64,000 nt of DNA from Tetracentron sinense (GCA_015143295.1 CM026556.1:22196547-22260546); one strand, 5' to 3'; positions 11,453-23,423 are shown, counted from the stretch's first letter. The notes: generated by a model not told the origin, from the sequence alone. Program-made: numbers and translations.

Positions 11453-11586
11453 CTGTGCGATTAAGTAACTAATATCAGTAGATTTAAAATAATAACAAGC
11501 ATCATACATAGATAACCCTTAGTATAAATAATCACATAACAAACCATAGAAATTGTATACAACTTAAACTCAAAATTCTTGCGTAC
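11453..11586 (-). other. Candidate GT-AG intron between gag and protease of the chromovirus
   Basis: The minus-strand coding sequence DTRAFDDVVQ (family pattern: DA...DVVTGTLL) runs to caag at 11587, then meets gtacgc, 134 bp of very AT-rich sequence full of stops, then ...cgcacag at 11453. It then resumes as GALLVNECLA...VLIDTGSTHSF. Removing 11586-11453 restores the expected continuous gag-protease junction. The splice borders and composition fit a plant intron. It could alternatively be an insertion that happens to have such ends. A separate 1-nt frameshift lies just upstream, after VFAL. Confidence 0.5.
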
Positions 11587-11963
11587 CTTGCACGACATCA
11601 TCGAATGCACGTGTGTCTCTCTGATAGAGCAAAAACTTGACTCTGGGTGGCTGGGCGAGGAGGCCGTGTAGACTGTGAGGCCCTCGAAGCCTGAGAAGAG
11701 CTAGGCTGAGATGTCTGCCTCATCGAGGGTCTGCTCCCTGAAGACTGAGCTGGCAATTGACGTCGGGGACAATCTCTAACCATGTGGCCATGGTCACCAC
11801 AATGGAAGCAACTTCGAGTAACTCTCCGGCATTCTCCCGCTGGATGCTTCCTTCCACAAATGGTGCATATGTCGTGCAAATAGGTGGGAGGAGCATATCC
11901 TGTAGCTTGCGTCACTGCAGGGCGAGAAGTCTAGGCAAAAGCCGGGCGAAAAGCCGGTGGAGA
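11587..11963 (-). pseudogene. Chromovirus gag C-terminal part with zinc knuckles
   Basis: The minus-strand frame reads CTICGRKHPAGECRR, then CFHCGDHGHMVRDCPRR (a CCHC zinc knuckle), then a Ser/Pro/Gln-rich linker. This is the nucleic-acid-binding end of gag. It is the continuation of the gag at 15277-14399 and is separated from it by the solo LTR 11969-14398. One stop lies before SRPAVTQATGYAPP. Confidence 0.9.
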
Positions 11964-11968
11964 AAAAG

Positions 11969-14398
11969 TGTAACACCTCGAAATACCCCATAGGAGTTTA
12001 GGGATATTTTAGGTATCACATTACGTACCTATCAAACCATCCTGTAATGCACAAGATAAAATACAGTACTAACAACGATAATCAGAGCGCGGAAGCTAAC
12101 ATATATGCGGAAGCGTAAACAAATTTTCATTTCTTCTAATGATCCAAAATAGTATTCCAAGTTAACATAAATATAAGACATGTCTAAGTCGAAGGTGGAC
12201 AAGCCCACCTATCAAAATATCAAAATACACAAGACCCTCTCATACTCTCCCCTCAACAGTAGTCGAGGTATGGCCACCCATTGAGGTCTCGGTCGGCCTG
12301 AGACTGTAATGGAATAGCCGGCTCTCTCTCCTCTATATACTCTTCCTCGACCCAAGGCTCCGGGTCGAGGGCTCCATCAGTACCTGCCGACAGGAAAGTA
12401 CGGCTGAGCATGGAATACTCAGCGAGTACAAGCTACTAGCAGACCATAACAATAATAAAAACACACAATAGTAATATCATACAAGCAGTAATAGAAACAT
12501 CACAAAAGAAACAGTATAAGGCATGATACAATACAAGCATCCTGACGTGCGTACATGAATGCGAAAACGCCGATAAAACTCATGCTTGAAAACCCATGTC
12601 ATGTCCCGGTATGCCTCGTAGAAATCATGTATGCGTGCATGCATGAATGCATGATCATCATCTTGTAAACCTCCATCTCGTAACTTGTGAGCCAGAGGCT
12701 AGCACCCGAATCTCCCTGGGCTGCCAACCTCCTTGATATGCAATGCACTTGTGAGCCAGAGGTTAGTACCCGAATGTCCCTGGGCTACCAACCTCCTTGA
12801 TATGCAATGTTTGGTTTTCTTGTAAGCCAGAGGCTAGTACCCGAATGTCCCTGGGCTACCAACCTCCTTGACAATAGGTGATTTTTATTACTTGTTTAGT
12901 TTTCTTGTGAGCCAGAGGTTAGCACCCGAATCTCCCTGGGCTACCAACCTCCTTGACAATAGGTGATTTAGGGGTTATCTTGTGAGCCAGAGGCTAGTAC
13001 CCGAATGTCCCTGGGCTACCAACCTCCTTGACATGCAATATTTTCATGTTGTTTATTATATGCACATGCTCTTGAAATCTCGGTTCATGCTATCATGCGT
13101 GCTCATGTGCGTGCCAATAATAACAATCGTGGGAATGGGCTTAACAAAAGAGATATGGCATTACAATTCAATTCCTAATATTAGCATAGGTAACTTAAGT
13201 AATTCACATGACATTGGATCAATTCATCATCTATAAGAACACATGCATAAAACCTATTTCCATTTTCTTCATCTAAGTCGTTTATTCATAGTTTAGGCAT
13301 TTTGTCAAACGCAACACATGCAATGTTTCTTAATAATTCATCGTGTTCTTTTTAGCGCATATTTTCCATCCAAACATCAAGGTAAGTTCATTATTGGTAA
13401 AATACTCATCCACCATTTCCATCACACACATCACACAACATACATCTCGACATCCAATCGCCACATCCAACATTCCATCCACACATCCACACATTTTCCA
13501 TTATCTTGTTTATATTTAATGGGGGATAACACATTTCATAAGGAGGAAAACATAATATAAAGAATCACATTTTTATATAGAAAACCTAGATCTTTGCTAG
13601 GGTAAGTTAGTAGGGTGTACTAACCTTAGATCAAGGCTTGATCCTTGGTAGAAACCTTGATTGAAGCTCCAACTTGAAAGAAGAACACCTTTGCTTGAAG
13701 GAGACTTGAGTTGGGGAAGAAACCCCTTTCAAAAACGTGCTTGGGTTGCTACCCTAGCTTGGAGAATGGTTCACACACGAGCTTGAGCCTCGATTTTGAA
13801 GCAACTCGAGTTGGGGTGAGCTATGGTTCTTAAACCCCCTTTGATTTCCTTCTCAAAACCAAACCCTAGGTTAGAGCTTTCTCCTCTTCTCTCTCTATCT
13901 CTCAAAATCCCTCAAATGTTGTAAGTGAGGCCTCAAAGGGTCGAGCAAACCCTTATGGGTAAGGGTTTGACACCTAAAAGACGAAAACGCCCTTACTGAA
14001 ATTTTTGCAAAAACGCGAGGACCGAGCGATCGGTGTTAATGACCGATCGATCGGTTACCTACCGAGTGATCGGTGTTCTTGACCGAGCGACCGGTCAAAA
14101 ACATGCTCTCTGGAAAATTTCCCCACACAAAATTTTCCACCAATCGATAGATACCGATCGATCGCTCCGTGGACCGAGCGATCGGTGCTCTGCTGGTCCC
14201 GACTGTTTTGACCATATCTTTTGACTCGTTCGTCCGATTTCGACGATTCAACTTGCGTTGGATCCGTCTTTTGAAAACGAACATTTCTAACATTTCGAAA
14301 TTTACGATTTCTCCCTTATTTATTAATTAGACTACAAAAACGGCCAATTAGTTACGAAGGTGCTATTCATTAAGGATGAAAAAGTCCGGGGTGCTACA
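11969..14398 (-). mobile_element. Solo LTR of a sister chromovirus inserted in gag
   Basis: It starts TGTAACACCTCG, ends GGTGCTACA (2430 bp) and is flanked by an exact 5-bp duplication aaaag (11964-11968 and 14399-14403). It aligns along its length with the host element's LTRs but is clearly diverged, so it comes from a related family rather than the same insertion. It holds five copies of the gagccagaggctagtacccg minisatellite (12684 to about 13030) and a gatcgatcgg cluster (14021-14187). Gag coding resumes on either side, which proves insertion after the host element was in place. Confidence 0.93.
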
Positions 14399-15277
14399 AA
14401 AAGGGTGGGGAGCCTGTGGTGCTGAATACATCCCCTGTAACTGAGCCGGCCCTGCGGACTGATTCAAGCTAGTCCTTGCTCTTTTCTCCCCTAAACTACT
14501 TGACTGTCCTTTCTCCATTCCTCTTCTTTTAAAGAACTCCTCGGAGTTCGACTCGGCCAAAAGTGCCTTGTCCACCACTTCTGAGTATGTCTCATGTCTA
14601 AACATCGAGACTCGGTCCTTGATGTAGGCCTTCAATCCTCTCTCAAATTTCTGTGCTTTCATAGCCTCGGTCGCTATCATATGTGGAGCAAACTGAGATA
14701 GCTCTGAAAATTTGGCTTCATAAGCCGCTACCAACATATTACCTTGCTCCAAGGTAAGGAACTCCACTTCCATCTTCTCTTTCATCCCGACCGGGAAGTA
14801 CTTCTTGTTGAAAACGTCCAAGAATTACTCCCAAGTCCAGTCTTGACCTTGTCGGGTCAACTCTCGGGTCCGAAGCGCGGATTTCTACCAATGATCGGCC
14901 TCACCTTCAAGCATGAAGGTGGCCTAAGTAACCCTTTCCGCCTCCGTAGGCACCAACATGGAGAAGATCTTTTCTAGTTGCCGGATCCAACCCTCAGCAA
15001 CAAGTGGATCAATGCTTCTACAAAAAGTTGGAGGCCTCATCCTCCGGAAAGCCTCTATTCCAGCTTGTGCTCGATTAGGAGGAGCTGGTATAAGCGCCAC
15101 ATTAGGTGGAGTAGCTGGTTGCCTTGCTGCTAGCATAGCCAAAGTCTCGGCTATTGAAGCAAAGGCTTGGGCAAAATTGGGTTGATCATCACCCGATAGA
15201 GCATCAATTCCGTTGCCCAGTGTGTTGTATCCGCGACCCCGGGTATTGCGTCTCATGATTTCTCCTGAGAACGACAA
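14399..15277 (-). pseudogene. Chromovirus gag, N-terminal and capsid part
   Basis: On the minus strand the probable start is at 15277 or the inner MRRNTRGRGYNTLGNGIDAL. The capsid region includes RRMRPPTFCRS, WIRQLEKIFSMLVPTEAERV, ATFMLEGEADHW, FLDVFNKKYFPVGMKEKMEV and FERGLKAYIKDRVSMFRHET, the usual Retrotrans_gag order. Stops occur after ERVT, after ADHW (family has WW) and after WTWE. The protein then stops being continuous at PQAPHPF, where the solo LTR enters. Gag would form the cytoplasmic virus-like particle. Confidence 0.9.
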
Positions 15278-15603
15278 TACAACATGAGTCTAACTTGGAC
15301 ACGCATTTAGTAACAATTTTGCAGTAACAATTTCGCAATTCACTCAACACATTTTCATCAAGCATATTTACTAAGCACAATTAATGCACACATGGTATTC
15401 AACACAATATCATAACATACAATCCGTGTTCCTAGCATAGGACTCCAAGATTGGTCGAAGTTCAACCTATTTTGACTAAGACTAATTTGTTAGTCTATAC
15501 TTGGAATACGACTCTTTCCTAATACCTAATGCCTTGTTCAATAATGGTATCGAGTACTAAGCGACCCTAAGGACTCTAATGCCTAGAGCTCTGATACCAC
15601 CTC
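15278..15603 (-). other. Chromovirus leader with initiator-Met tRNA primer binding site
   Basis: Directly inside the 5' LTR the minus strand reads TGGTATCAGAGCTC (15599-15586), complementary to the 3' end of plant initiator methionine tRNA, the usual primer for these elements. The rest, down to the gag start, is untranslated leader with no gene. Confidence 0.88.
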
Positions 15604-17907
15604 TGTCGCGCCCCAAAATACCCCCTAGGAGTTTAGGGATACTTTAGGCGTGACTATACGTACCTGCCAAACCATCCTGTCATGAACAAGATAATTACAA
15701 TACTAAAACAATGATAATTAGAGCACGGAAGCTAATCATAATTGCGGAAGCGTAAACTAACTTTCCATTTCTTCTATAGTTCTCAAAATGGTATTCCAAG
15801 TGATCATATACACAAAACATAATCAAATCTAAGGTGGACAGGCCCACCTATCAAAATGTCAAAATACATAAAAGACCCTCTTGTACTCTCCCCTCAATAG
15901 TAGTCGAGGTATAGCCACACGTCAAGGTCTCGGTCCGTCTGAGACTGCAGTGGGATAGACGGCTCTCTCTCCTCTATATACTCTTCCTCGACCCAAGGCT
16001 CCGGGTCGAAGGCTTCCTCAGTACCTGCCGACATGAAAGTACGGCTGAGCATGGAATACTCAGCGAGTACAAGCTACTAGCTAACCATAACAATAAGGAC
16101 ACACAACAACAATCGTATAATGCAAAGCAGAAATAGGAGCATTACAAAGAAAAAGCATAAGACACGGTATAATGCAATCATCTTGATGTGCGTGCATGAA
16201 TGCAAAAACTCCAATAAACTCGTGCTTGAAAACCCGTTTCATATCTCGGTATGCCTTATAGAAATCATGTATGTGTGCATGCATGAATGCCTTGTCATCA
16301 TCTTGTAAACTTGCATCTTGTAACTTGTGAGCCAGAGGCTAGTACCCGAAAGTCCCTGGGCTGCCAACCTCCTTGATATATGGTTTTCTTGTGAGCCAGA
16401 GGCTAGTACCCGAATGTCCCTGGGCTACCAACCTCCTTGACAATATGTGATTTTTATTACATGTTTAGTTTTCTTGTGAGCCAGAGGCTAGTACCCGAAT
16501 GTCCCTGGGCTACCAACCTCCTTGACATGCAATGTTTTCTTGTTGGTTAGTATATGCACATGCTCTTGAAATCTCGGTTCATGCTAACATGCATGCTCGT
16601 ATACGTGCCATTAGTGACAATCATGGGAATGAGGATAACAAAAGAGAGATTGCATTTCATTTAAGTTCATAGCATATTATGCAAACATTTAAGTGATCAA
16701 CATAGCATTTGGTCGAGTCATCATTTACAAGAACAATTACATAAGGCTTACATTCAATTCCTTTAAGTCATCATTTCATAGGTTAGACATTTATCAAACA
16801 CATAACATACAATGTCCATTAATAGTTCATCTTCTTCTTATGCATATTTTCCATCCAATCATATAAGGGTAAGTTTATTATTTGTAAAATGCCCATCCTC
16901 CATTTTCCATTTACCACACCACACATATCACACCTCATACATTTAGCATCCCATCGCCTCAATCCACATTCCATACACATGCATATCATTTTTCCTTATC
17001 TTATTTATATTTATTGAGATGATATAATTCATAGGGAAGGAAAGCATAAAATAAAGAATCACCATTTACAATAGAAAACCTAGGTTATTGCTAGGGAAAG
17101 TTAGTAGGGTGTACTTACCTTGAATCAAGGCTTGATCTTGGTTGTAAGCCTTGATTGGAGCTCCAACTCGCAAGAAGAAGGACTCTTGCTTGAAGAAGGC
17201 TTGAGTGGGAAGGAAACCCTCTTGAAATACCTTGGAGAATGCTGCCCTAGCTTGAGAACGAGATCCCCCACGAGCTTGAGCCTTGAACTTGAGCAATCCA
17301 AGTTTGAGGATGATCTAGGGTTGTCAAACCCTTTGATTCCTTCTCCAATGGAAACCCTAGGTGCAAATCCCCTTCTCCTCTCTCTCTAACTCTCAAAAAC
17401 CCTCTAAGTATGTTAAATAAGCCCTAAAGGCTCGGGCAAGCCTTATGAAGTAAGGGTTTAACACCCGGAAGACAAAAATGCCCTTAGTGAAATTTCTGCA
17501 AAAACGCGAAGACCGAGCGATCGGTAGTTATGACAGATCGATCGGTTGCCTACCGAGTGATCGGTGTTCTGACCAAGCGACCGGTCAAAAATCTGCTCTC
17601 TGGAAAATTTTCCCATACAAAATTTTTGAGCAGTCGATAGCTACCGATCGATCGGTTTTGGACCGATCGATCGCTGAATGGACCGAGCGATCGATGCTCT
17701 GCAGGTCAGAACTGTTTTGATCATATCTTTTGACTCGCTCGTCGGATTTCGACGATTCAACTTGCATTGGATTCGTCTTTCGAAAATGAACATTTCTAAC
17801 ATTTCAGAATTTCCAATTTCTCCCTTATTTATTGATTAGACTATGAGAAAGGCCACTTTGCTACAAAAGTACTATTCATTAAAGATGGAAAAGTCCGGGG
17901 TGCTACA
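15604..17907 (-). repeat. Chromovirus 5' LTR (right copy)
   Basis: It runs from TGTCGCGCC to GGTGCTACA on the plus strand (2304 bp). It is nearly the same as 5652-8035 but with three minisatellite copies (16324 to about 16530) instead of four. The gatcgatcgg cluster is at 17511-17694. A hairpin-like ggctgagcatggaatactca block sits near 16042, as in the other LTRs of this group. Confidence 0.93.
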
Positions 17908-18364
17908 GATAAACAGTGTATAAGAGCATTAGCAAAGTCATTCAATGAAAAAACATGAAAAAGAGATCATCTGATGAAGAAGATTCATCAACCAGTCAAG
18001 CCATTGGATCACAATTGAAGTCTTGAAGAACAATCCAAAGTTCAAGTCAGATCATTGAAGAAGAATAAAGATTGATCATGTGCTCAAAGTCAAATTCATT
18101 CAAGATCAAGAATGAAGATTGAAGACTCTAGAAGGTTTATTGTTTATTTAAAGAGTCTAGGATTTATGTAAGAAATCCTCAAAGTTTGGTCGGCTAAATT
18201 GCTCAATACTTAGATTGACCATAGGTGTCTTAAGACCCATTGAATATCAGTCTAAGGACTGAAAACATTATAATTATCTCGGTTAATATAAGGTATAAGA
18301 CCATGGAAATCATGACCATCGAATTAATCAAGCGAATATGAGTTTTTTGTGTAAATACAGAGGA

Positions 18365-18582
18365 CTTGTCAACGAGTGGGTTTGAATAACTCTGACTCAT
18401 CGATGAGTGAAGTAGCAGCAGCTACTTCTCTGTTTTGGCTAGCTAACTCATCGACAATTGAGGAGTGCATTGGTGCACTCGTCGAAGAGTGGCTGCGGGA
18501 AAGGCCAATAACGGCTAGTTTTTAAGGTCATTGTTTTTCCAATGCTTCTCCAACAGCTATATCTTTGCAAGGGCTATAAAAT
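18365..18582 (+). promoter_or_regulatory. Copia solo LTR promoter: TCGA-motif cluster and TATA box
   Basis: Motifs gtcaacgagtgggtttg, tcatcgatgagtg, aactcatcgacaattgagg and gcactcgtcgaagagtgg lie at 18367-18492. A TATA box (TATAAAAT) follows at 18575-18582. The sister LTR at 50349-52083 has the same layout with different motifs. Promoter function is inferred from LTR architecture. Confidence 0.6.
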
Positions 18583-19239
18583 TAGATGATGTGAATGAAA
18601 TTAAGAACTCCAATACTTTCAATCATTAAAATCATTCACTCCAAACTTAGATTTCCAAATCTATAGAGTTCAACCTAGAATCCCCAAATCCAAGTTCTTG
18701 AGCTTTTCAACTCCAATCTTTGAGAGATTTTTAGTGAGTGTTCAAGACATTTATTAGCTCGTGCAAGGAGCATTATCTGAGTGCAAATCTTCTCTTTTTG
18801 AAGAGGTTGTGAAATCAAGATGTTCGTGGGAGTCTTGTCCGTGAAATCGGAAGCTTTGTAAAGGTTTGGTCACTACCTGGAAAGTGGACAAAGTATAGGA
18901 AGAATTGTTCCCTAGTAAGGTTTGATCTTCACCCGGAATAATATTGGTGATTGAGAATAAATCGTGGTGAATCCTCTAGCGGGCATAGCTTGAGGTGGGG
19001 AAGTAGGCTGGTTGCCGAACCTCGCGAACAATATCTTGTGTCTCTTGTTTGCATCTCTCTAACTCTTCTCTTTGCTTTCTTGTTTGAATTGATTAAGCAA
19101 AATTATATAAATTTCTATTCCCTTTAACTTGTTCAAGTTGAAATTCCGCTTAGGGAAAGTAGAAACAATTTTAATTTGCCACAAACCTTATTCACCCCCC
19201 CCCCCTCTAGGGTCCAAACCTTGGGCAACATCAAGTACA

Positions 19240-19555
19240 TGTTGTTATGATTTAAATTATTTAAAATAAAATAAAATAAACCATGGTTCTCTGGGAGCCC
19301 AGTTTTCAATTGTGATCAGAGACTAAACCCCCAAGTTTTCATTGTTGGATATGGTGGGTGTCTCCCTTAGTTGGGAGAAAATACCTCTATTGTGAAAAAT
19401 CTCTCTTTTATCTTTAGTCTCACATTGTTCAATAAATTAAAGTCACTTGAGTGGTATATAAAGCCTTGTGTGCCCACTTGTTGTAAACAATTATCCCATG
19501 TTAGACTTTACACCATAACTTTGGTGCCAAGCTGCGCTCACACTGGCAAATGTAC
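19240..19555 (+). repeat. Copia X 5' LTR remnant
   Basis: It shares with 61296-61940 the start TGTTGTT, the blocks gagccca/gttttcaatt and gactaaacccccaagttttc, tagttgggagaaaa, and cttttatctttagtc followed by aagtcacttgagtgg. Its end and the primer site are not recognisable because integrase sequence begins almost at once, implying a large internal deletion. Confidence 0.65.
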
Positions 19556-20202
19556 GGTGAGTATCTTGATGCATAATTCACTAAGTTTTATGAAGACAAC
19601 AAGATTTAACATGAGACTACTGCTCCATACCTACCACAACAAAATGACATTGCAGAAAGAAAGAAAAAATTGAACTCTGATCGAGATGGTCAACACAATG
19701 TTGACTAGCTCTGACGCTCTACTAAATTTGTGGGGTGAAGCACTTGTAGCTGCATGTCACATTCTTGATAAATTTCCTCAAAGAAAGTCACGGTCAATTA
19801 CATATGAATTGTGGAAGGGCAGAAAATTCAACATAAAGTACTAGGTAGAAAATTCAACTTAAAGTACATTAACGTATGGGGCTGTTTAGCCCAAATCAAA
19901 TTACCCAATCTGAACTATCCCAAGGTAGGATTGAGAGGTACCAACTGTGTTTTCATTGGCTATTCTATGACTAGCAAAGCTTACAAATTTCTAAATATAG
20001 ATACCTCTACACTACATATAATTGTGGAAGCTATAGGTCCTGAATTTTTTGAACATGTGTTTTCATCTAAGAGAAGTCAATAAGTAGTGGGCAGACCAAC
20101 TTGAGTCAAGTACCAAGTGAAAAGAGCCCGAAGACCAGTATTTACCAACCCAAGCAGAAATGCTAGACCCAAGATTTTAAAAGTTTTGGTATAGAGTGTA
20201 TC
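19556..20202 (+). pseudogene. Copia X integrase fragment
   Basis: Across frames the plus strand reads EYLDA...FTKFYED, TAPYLPQQNDIAERKK (family: TAPYTPQQNGVAERKN), LLNLWGEALVAACHILDKFP, NLKYINVWGCLAQIKLPN and GLRGTNCVFIGYSMTSKAYKF. These are the end of the catalytic core and the copia-specific integrase tail. The best open piece is 19811-20083. Stops and a short internal duplication (aaattcaac...aaagta at about 19825-19865) break it. It ends in KSFGIECICL, where LINE-1 enters. Confidence 0.85.
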
Positions 20203-20208
20203 TGTCTA

Positions 20209-20869
20209 GTTGTTGTTGTTTCTGTTGTAATCAAGGTAACATTGAAACTTTATCTCACCTTCTTTTACAAAGTGATATTGTTGGTGGGCTATGGAGCTAT
20301 TTTGGTAGTCTTTGTTATATTTTTTCCCAACCCAGGGATAATATACAATGCTTTCTTATGAGATGGTTCAAAGCTTCAGATAGGCATCATAATGAGGTTT
20401 TAATATTGCTTCCTCTTATTATTATTTGGGAAGTATGGAAAGAAAGGTGTTCTCGTCGATTCAAAGATTTGAGCAAGCCCTCTGGTATCCTCATTGAAAA
20501 AATTAAGAGATTAATTATTGACTTTGGAGAGATGATTGCTTGCTTCTATGCTTTTTATGGGCATTGTACTAACTACATTGTTGAGTCTAGAGCTCTTCTT
20601 GATGGTCTTCTTCTTTGCCAAAGTCTTGGCTTTCTTCAGGTGGATGTAGAATCTAATGCTAAATCTCTTGTTGAAGCTTGGAAGGGCTCTTTTAATCACC
20701 ATTGGAAAGTGTGGTATTAGAATAAAAAGATCAGTCATGTGATAGCTATTTGTTCTTTTCTTTATCACATTTTCAGACAATTTAATTCGGCTGCTGATTT
20801 TCTTGCTAATCATGGTTGTGACATTCAACATTCAGGTTCTAGTTTTTCTAACCAGGATAGCCCACCTAG
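20209..20869 (+). pseudogene. LINE-1 ORF2 C terminus: zinc-binding and RNase H-like region
   Basis: It reads CCNQGNIETLSHLLLQSD (the Cys/His zf-RVT region of plant LINE ORF2), LIIIWEVWKERCSRRF, then ESRALLDGLLLCQSLGFLQV and DVESNAKSLVEAWKGSFNHH. After a stop at 20718 it continues FLYHIFRQFNSAADFLANHG. The RNase H is missing its opening segment, and the usual SDx acidic residue is SN here. It is cut after NQDSPP by solo LTR D. Confidence 0.85.
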
Positions 20870-22830
20870 TGTAGAGACCCAAAATTTAGTTCCTCGGCAT
20901 TCGTGTCATTTACATGAATTTCTTGAAATATGTGTCCGATTTTAAATGCATGTGTTTCTATGGGAATTAATGTGGGATGCCTAGATTAGTAAACCCTTAT
21001 ATAATAACAATAATAGTGATTAACTTATTCTTTTTATTATTGTTATTAAATTAAAATTTTCAGGTTTAAGGGGTTACCTCATTACTTAAAATTGGGCTAA
21101 GGTATCTATTTTCTAACTTCTAGGAGTCTAGGGGTTAAAACCATGGATTCTCAGTATTAACCAAAATATTTCGAGATTCGCTTTCACCTTCATCTAACTT
21201 AATGAGACATTTTAACCTTCATGGACTTGAAACTGGGACTTGTTTATTAGGTAAGAAATTATTCCCATTTGAATAACGGTTCCAACACAAGTTGAATCGT
21301 CAAATTCTGATAACCAAGTCAAAATTTACGGGAAAAATACCAGAGCAAGGTTCAAAAAAAATAAAGGGATTTGACCGATCAGCCAACTAGCGCCGATCAA
21401 TCGGTAGTGGCTGGGATCGATTGGCCAAAACTCGCCGATCGATCGATGGGCGCTGAAATATGCGCGAAAACGCCAATTTTTGACTTTTTAAGTTTCCTTT
21501 TGTCGCCAAACTCTATAAGTAATCCTCCAACTCGTGAGTTAGGGTTTCTAAGGCTTTCTAAACCTAAAAGAGAGAGAGAGAGTGAGAGAGAAGGTTATTT
21601 TGAGAGATCTAAGAGAAGAGATTAAAAGTTTTGCAAGAAAAATGACATAAAAGATTAGATCGATCCCATTCGCAAGCACTTGATCATAGGGAAGCGATCG
21701 GGAGAGGTAAATATGAATTCCTTCCTACCAATACGGTGATTTTAAAATAAACAATAAGAAATAGTTAGATTTGAAATAAGAAAAACAAGATCGAGCATGT
21801 TTATGATATATCAATCCCTTATGGAAGATAGTTATGATGTTTAGAGAAGTTTCTTTATGATTTTTATTATGAAATATATTTATGATGTTTAGAGATGTTT
21901 CTTATGATTTTTATTATACATATCAACAAGGGAAAAGTTGATTTGAAATTGTGATGTGTTATAAAACTAGGGTTTTATGAGATTGATTTTATCGAAAACT
22001 ATATACTGAAAATTGATGCATGATAAATAGAATTGTTTCAAAATTTTATTGTTGAAAATCTAATAGGACATATTTTTATATTGATCAATTATGAGAAATT
22101 CTGTATGTTTAAACTAGTGTATGATTGACAAATTGCATGATAATATATGTTGATTAAATTGAACCGTGAATTATGGTTGTGTGACTTAGGGGTATTATCA
22201 TGACGACGTTAGTTGTTATGATGAGTTTTCGAGAGCCTTAATCCAATAATTCTGGTTAAATTTAATTGATAGTTATCATTGTTTCACTCACATTCATTCA
22301 TGAAAATAAATATGTACAAGCATGATAAAAAGTAAGATAATAAGTATTATGTAAGTATACAAGAACACGAGCATGACTGTATAATTGAGTTTTGCACTGC
22401 CCGAGTACCAATAAGCCTAAGATCAAGGCAAGACAAGCCATATGCACCGAATAGTGTGTAGACAAGCCGTATACATCGAATAATGTGTAGACAAGCTGTA
22501 TGCACCGGATAGTGTGTAAACTATGTGGTAGCTCGGTAAGTAGGGTATATGTTAGTCTCTACCCAATATATGGGGTAGAGTTATTTTAAGTTATTGTACC
22601 GTAAATGTTGTTCAATACATTCACAAATAAGAAAGACAAGTAAGATAAATAAGAAAAATAAGTACAAGTGAGCACGTATAAGAATTGAATTGAAATTATG
22701 TTTCCGCACTCTGAGTTGTTTATATGCTTACATGTAATGTTAAATTATAATTTATACTTTATATTAAATATTGTTATATTGTTAGTTAGGAGTTTATATA
22801 TGCGAGGTAACTTGTTACTCAGCCGATGAC
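20870..22830 (+). repeat. Solo LTR D, truncated copy in duplication unit 1
   Basis: It begins TGTAGAGACCC and matches 23424-25417. It includes the cgatcgatcg-type cluster at 21373-21450, a TATA box (TATAAGTA, 21514-21521) and three copies of the 29-bp minisatellite (about 22430-22520). It lacks the last ~420 bp of the LTR. A short open frame at 21371-21625 is a chance reading through the motif cluster. Confidence 0.88.
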
Positions 22831-23423
22831 ATTGCTGGTGGGCTATGGGGCTATTTTGGTAGTCTTTGTTATATTTTTTCTCAACCCAGGGATAATATAC
22901 AATGCTTTCTTATGAGATGGTTCAGAGCTTCAGATAGGCATCATAATGAGGTTTTAATATTGCTTCCTCTTATTATTATTTGGGAAGTATGGAAAGAAAG
23001 GTGTTCTCGTCGATTCAAAGATTTGAGCAAGCCCTCTGGTATCCTCATTGAAAAAATTAAGAGATTAATGATTGACTTTGGAGAGATGATTGCTTGCTTT
23101 TATGCTTTTTATGGGCATTGTACTAACTACAATGTTGAGTCTAGAGCTCTTCTTGATGGTCTTCTTCTTTGCCAAAGTCTTGGCTTTCTTCAGGTGGATG
23201 TAGAATCTAATGCTAAATCTCTTGTTGAAGCTTGGAAGGGCTCTTTTAATCACCATTGGAAAGTGTGATATTAGAATAAAAAGATCAGTCATGTGATAGC
23301 TATTTGTTCTTTTCTTTATCACATTTTCAGAGAATTTAATTCGACTGCTGATTTTCTTGCTAATCATGGTTGTGACATTCAACATTCAGGTTCTAGTTTT
23401 TCTAACCAGGATAGCCCACCTAG
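22831..23423 (+). pseudogene. LINE-1 RNase H region, second copy
   Basis: It is a near-identical copy of 20277-20869, starting inside the zinc-binding region. It encodes the same ESRALLDGLLLCQSLGFLQV and FNSTADFLANHG blocks, with the same stop between them. This is the copy that is continuous with the element's 3' end once solo LTR D is removed. Confidence 0.88.

Larger units (their letters stand above)
5652..17907 (-). mobile_element. Full-length Ty3/gypsy chromovirus (Tekay/Del-like), degenerate
   Basis: Two LTRs (5652-8035 and 15604-17907) flank a minus-strand gag-pol. The element is bounded by an exact 5-bp duplication gataa (5647-5651 and 17908-17912). Order along the minus strand is 5' LTR, primer site, gag, zinc knuckles, protease, RT, RNase H, integrase, chromodomain, purine tract, 3' LTR. 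The C-terminal chromodomain plus the large LTRs place it among chromoviruses. The reading frame carries many premature stops and a solo LTR (11969-14398) inside gag, so it is not autonomous. A hand comparison of the first 150 LTR positions shows roughly nine differences, nearly all transitions. Confidence 0.93.
5544..19230 (+). mobile_element. Ty1/copia-type solo LTR, split by the chromovirus at 5652-17907
   Basis: The LTR begins TGTTAGCCTATAG at 5544, is interrupted after 108 bp, resumes at 17913 and ends CTTGGGCAACA at 19230. Rejoined length is about 1426 bp. Flanks are tcaat (5539-5543) and tcaag (19231-19235), a 5-bp target duplication with one mismatch. A sister copy at 50349-52083 has the same termini and an exact duplication, which supports both calls. 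It has a TATA box at 18575 and a C-rich run (11 C) near its 3' end. There is no internal coding region, so it is a product of LTR-LTR recombination. Confidence 0.85.

Noticed and set aside
20511..20831. 106-aa minus-strand open frame, repeated at 23065-23385
   Set aside because: It is the reverse of the LINE-1 RNase H region. Its conservation between the two sites comes from the tandem duplication, not from selection.
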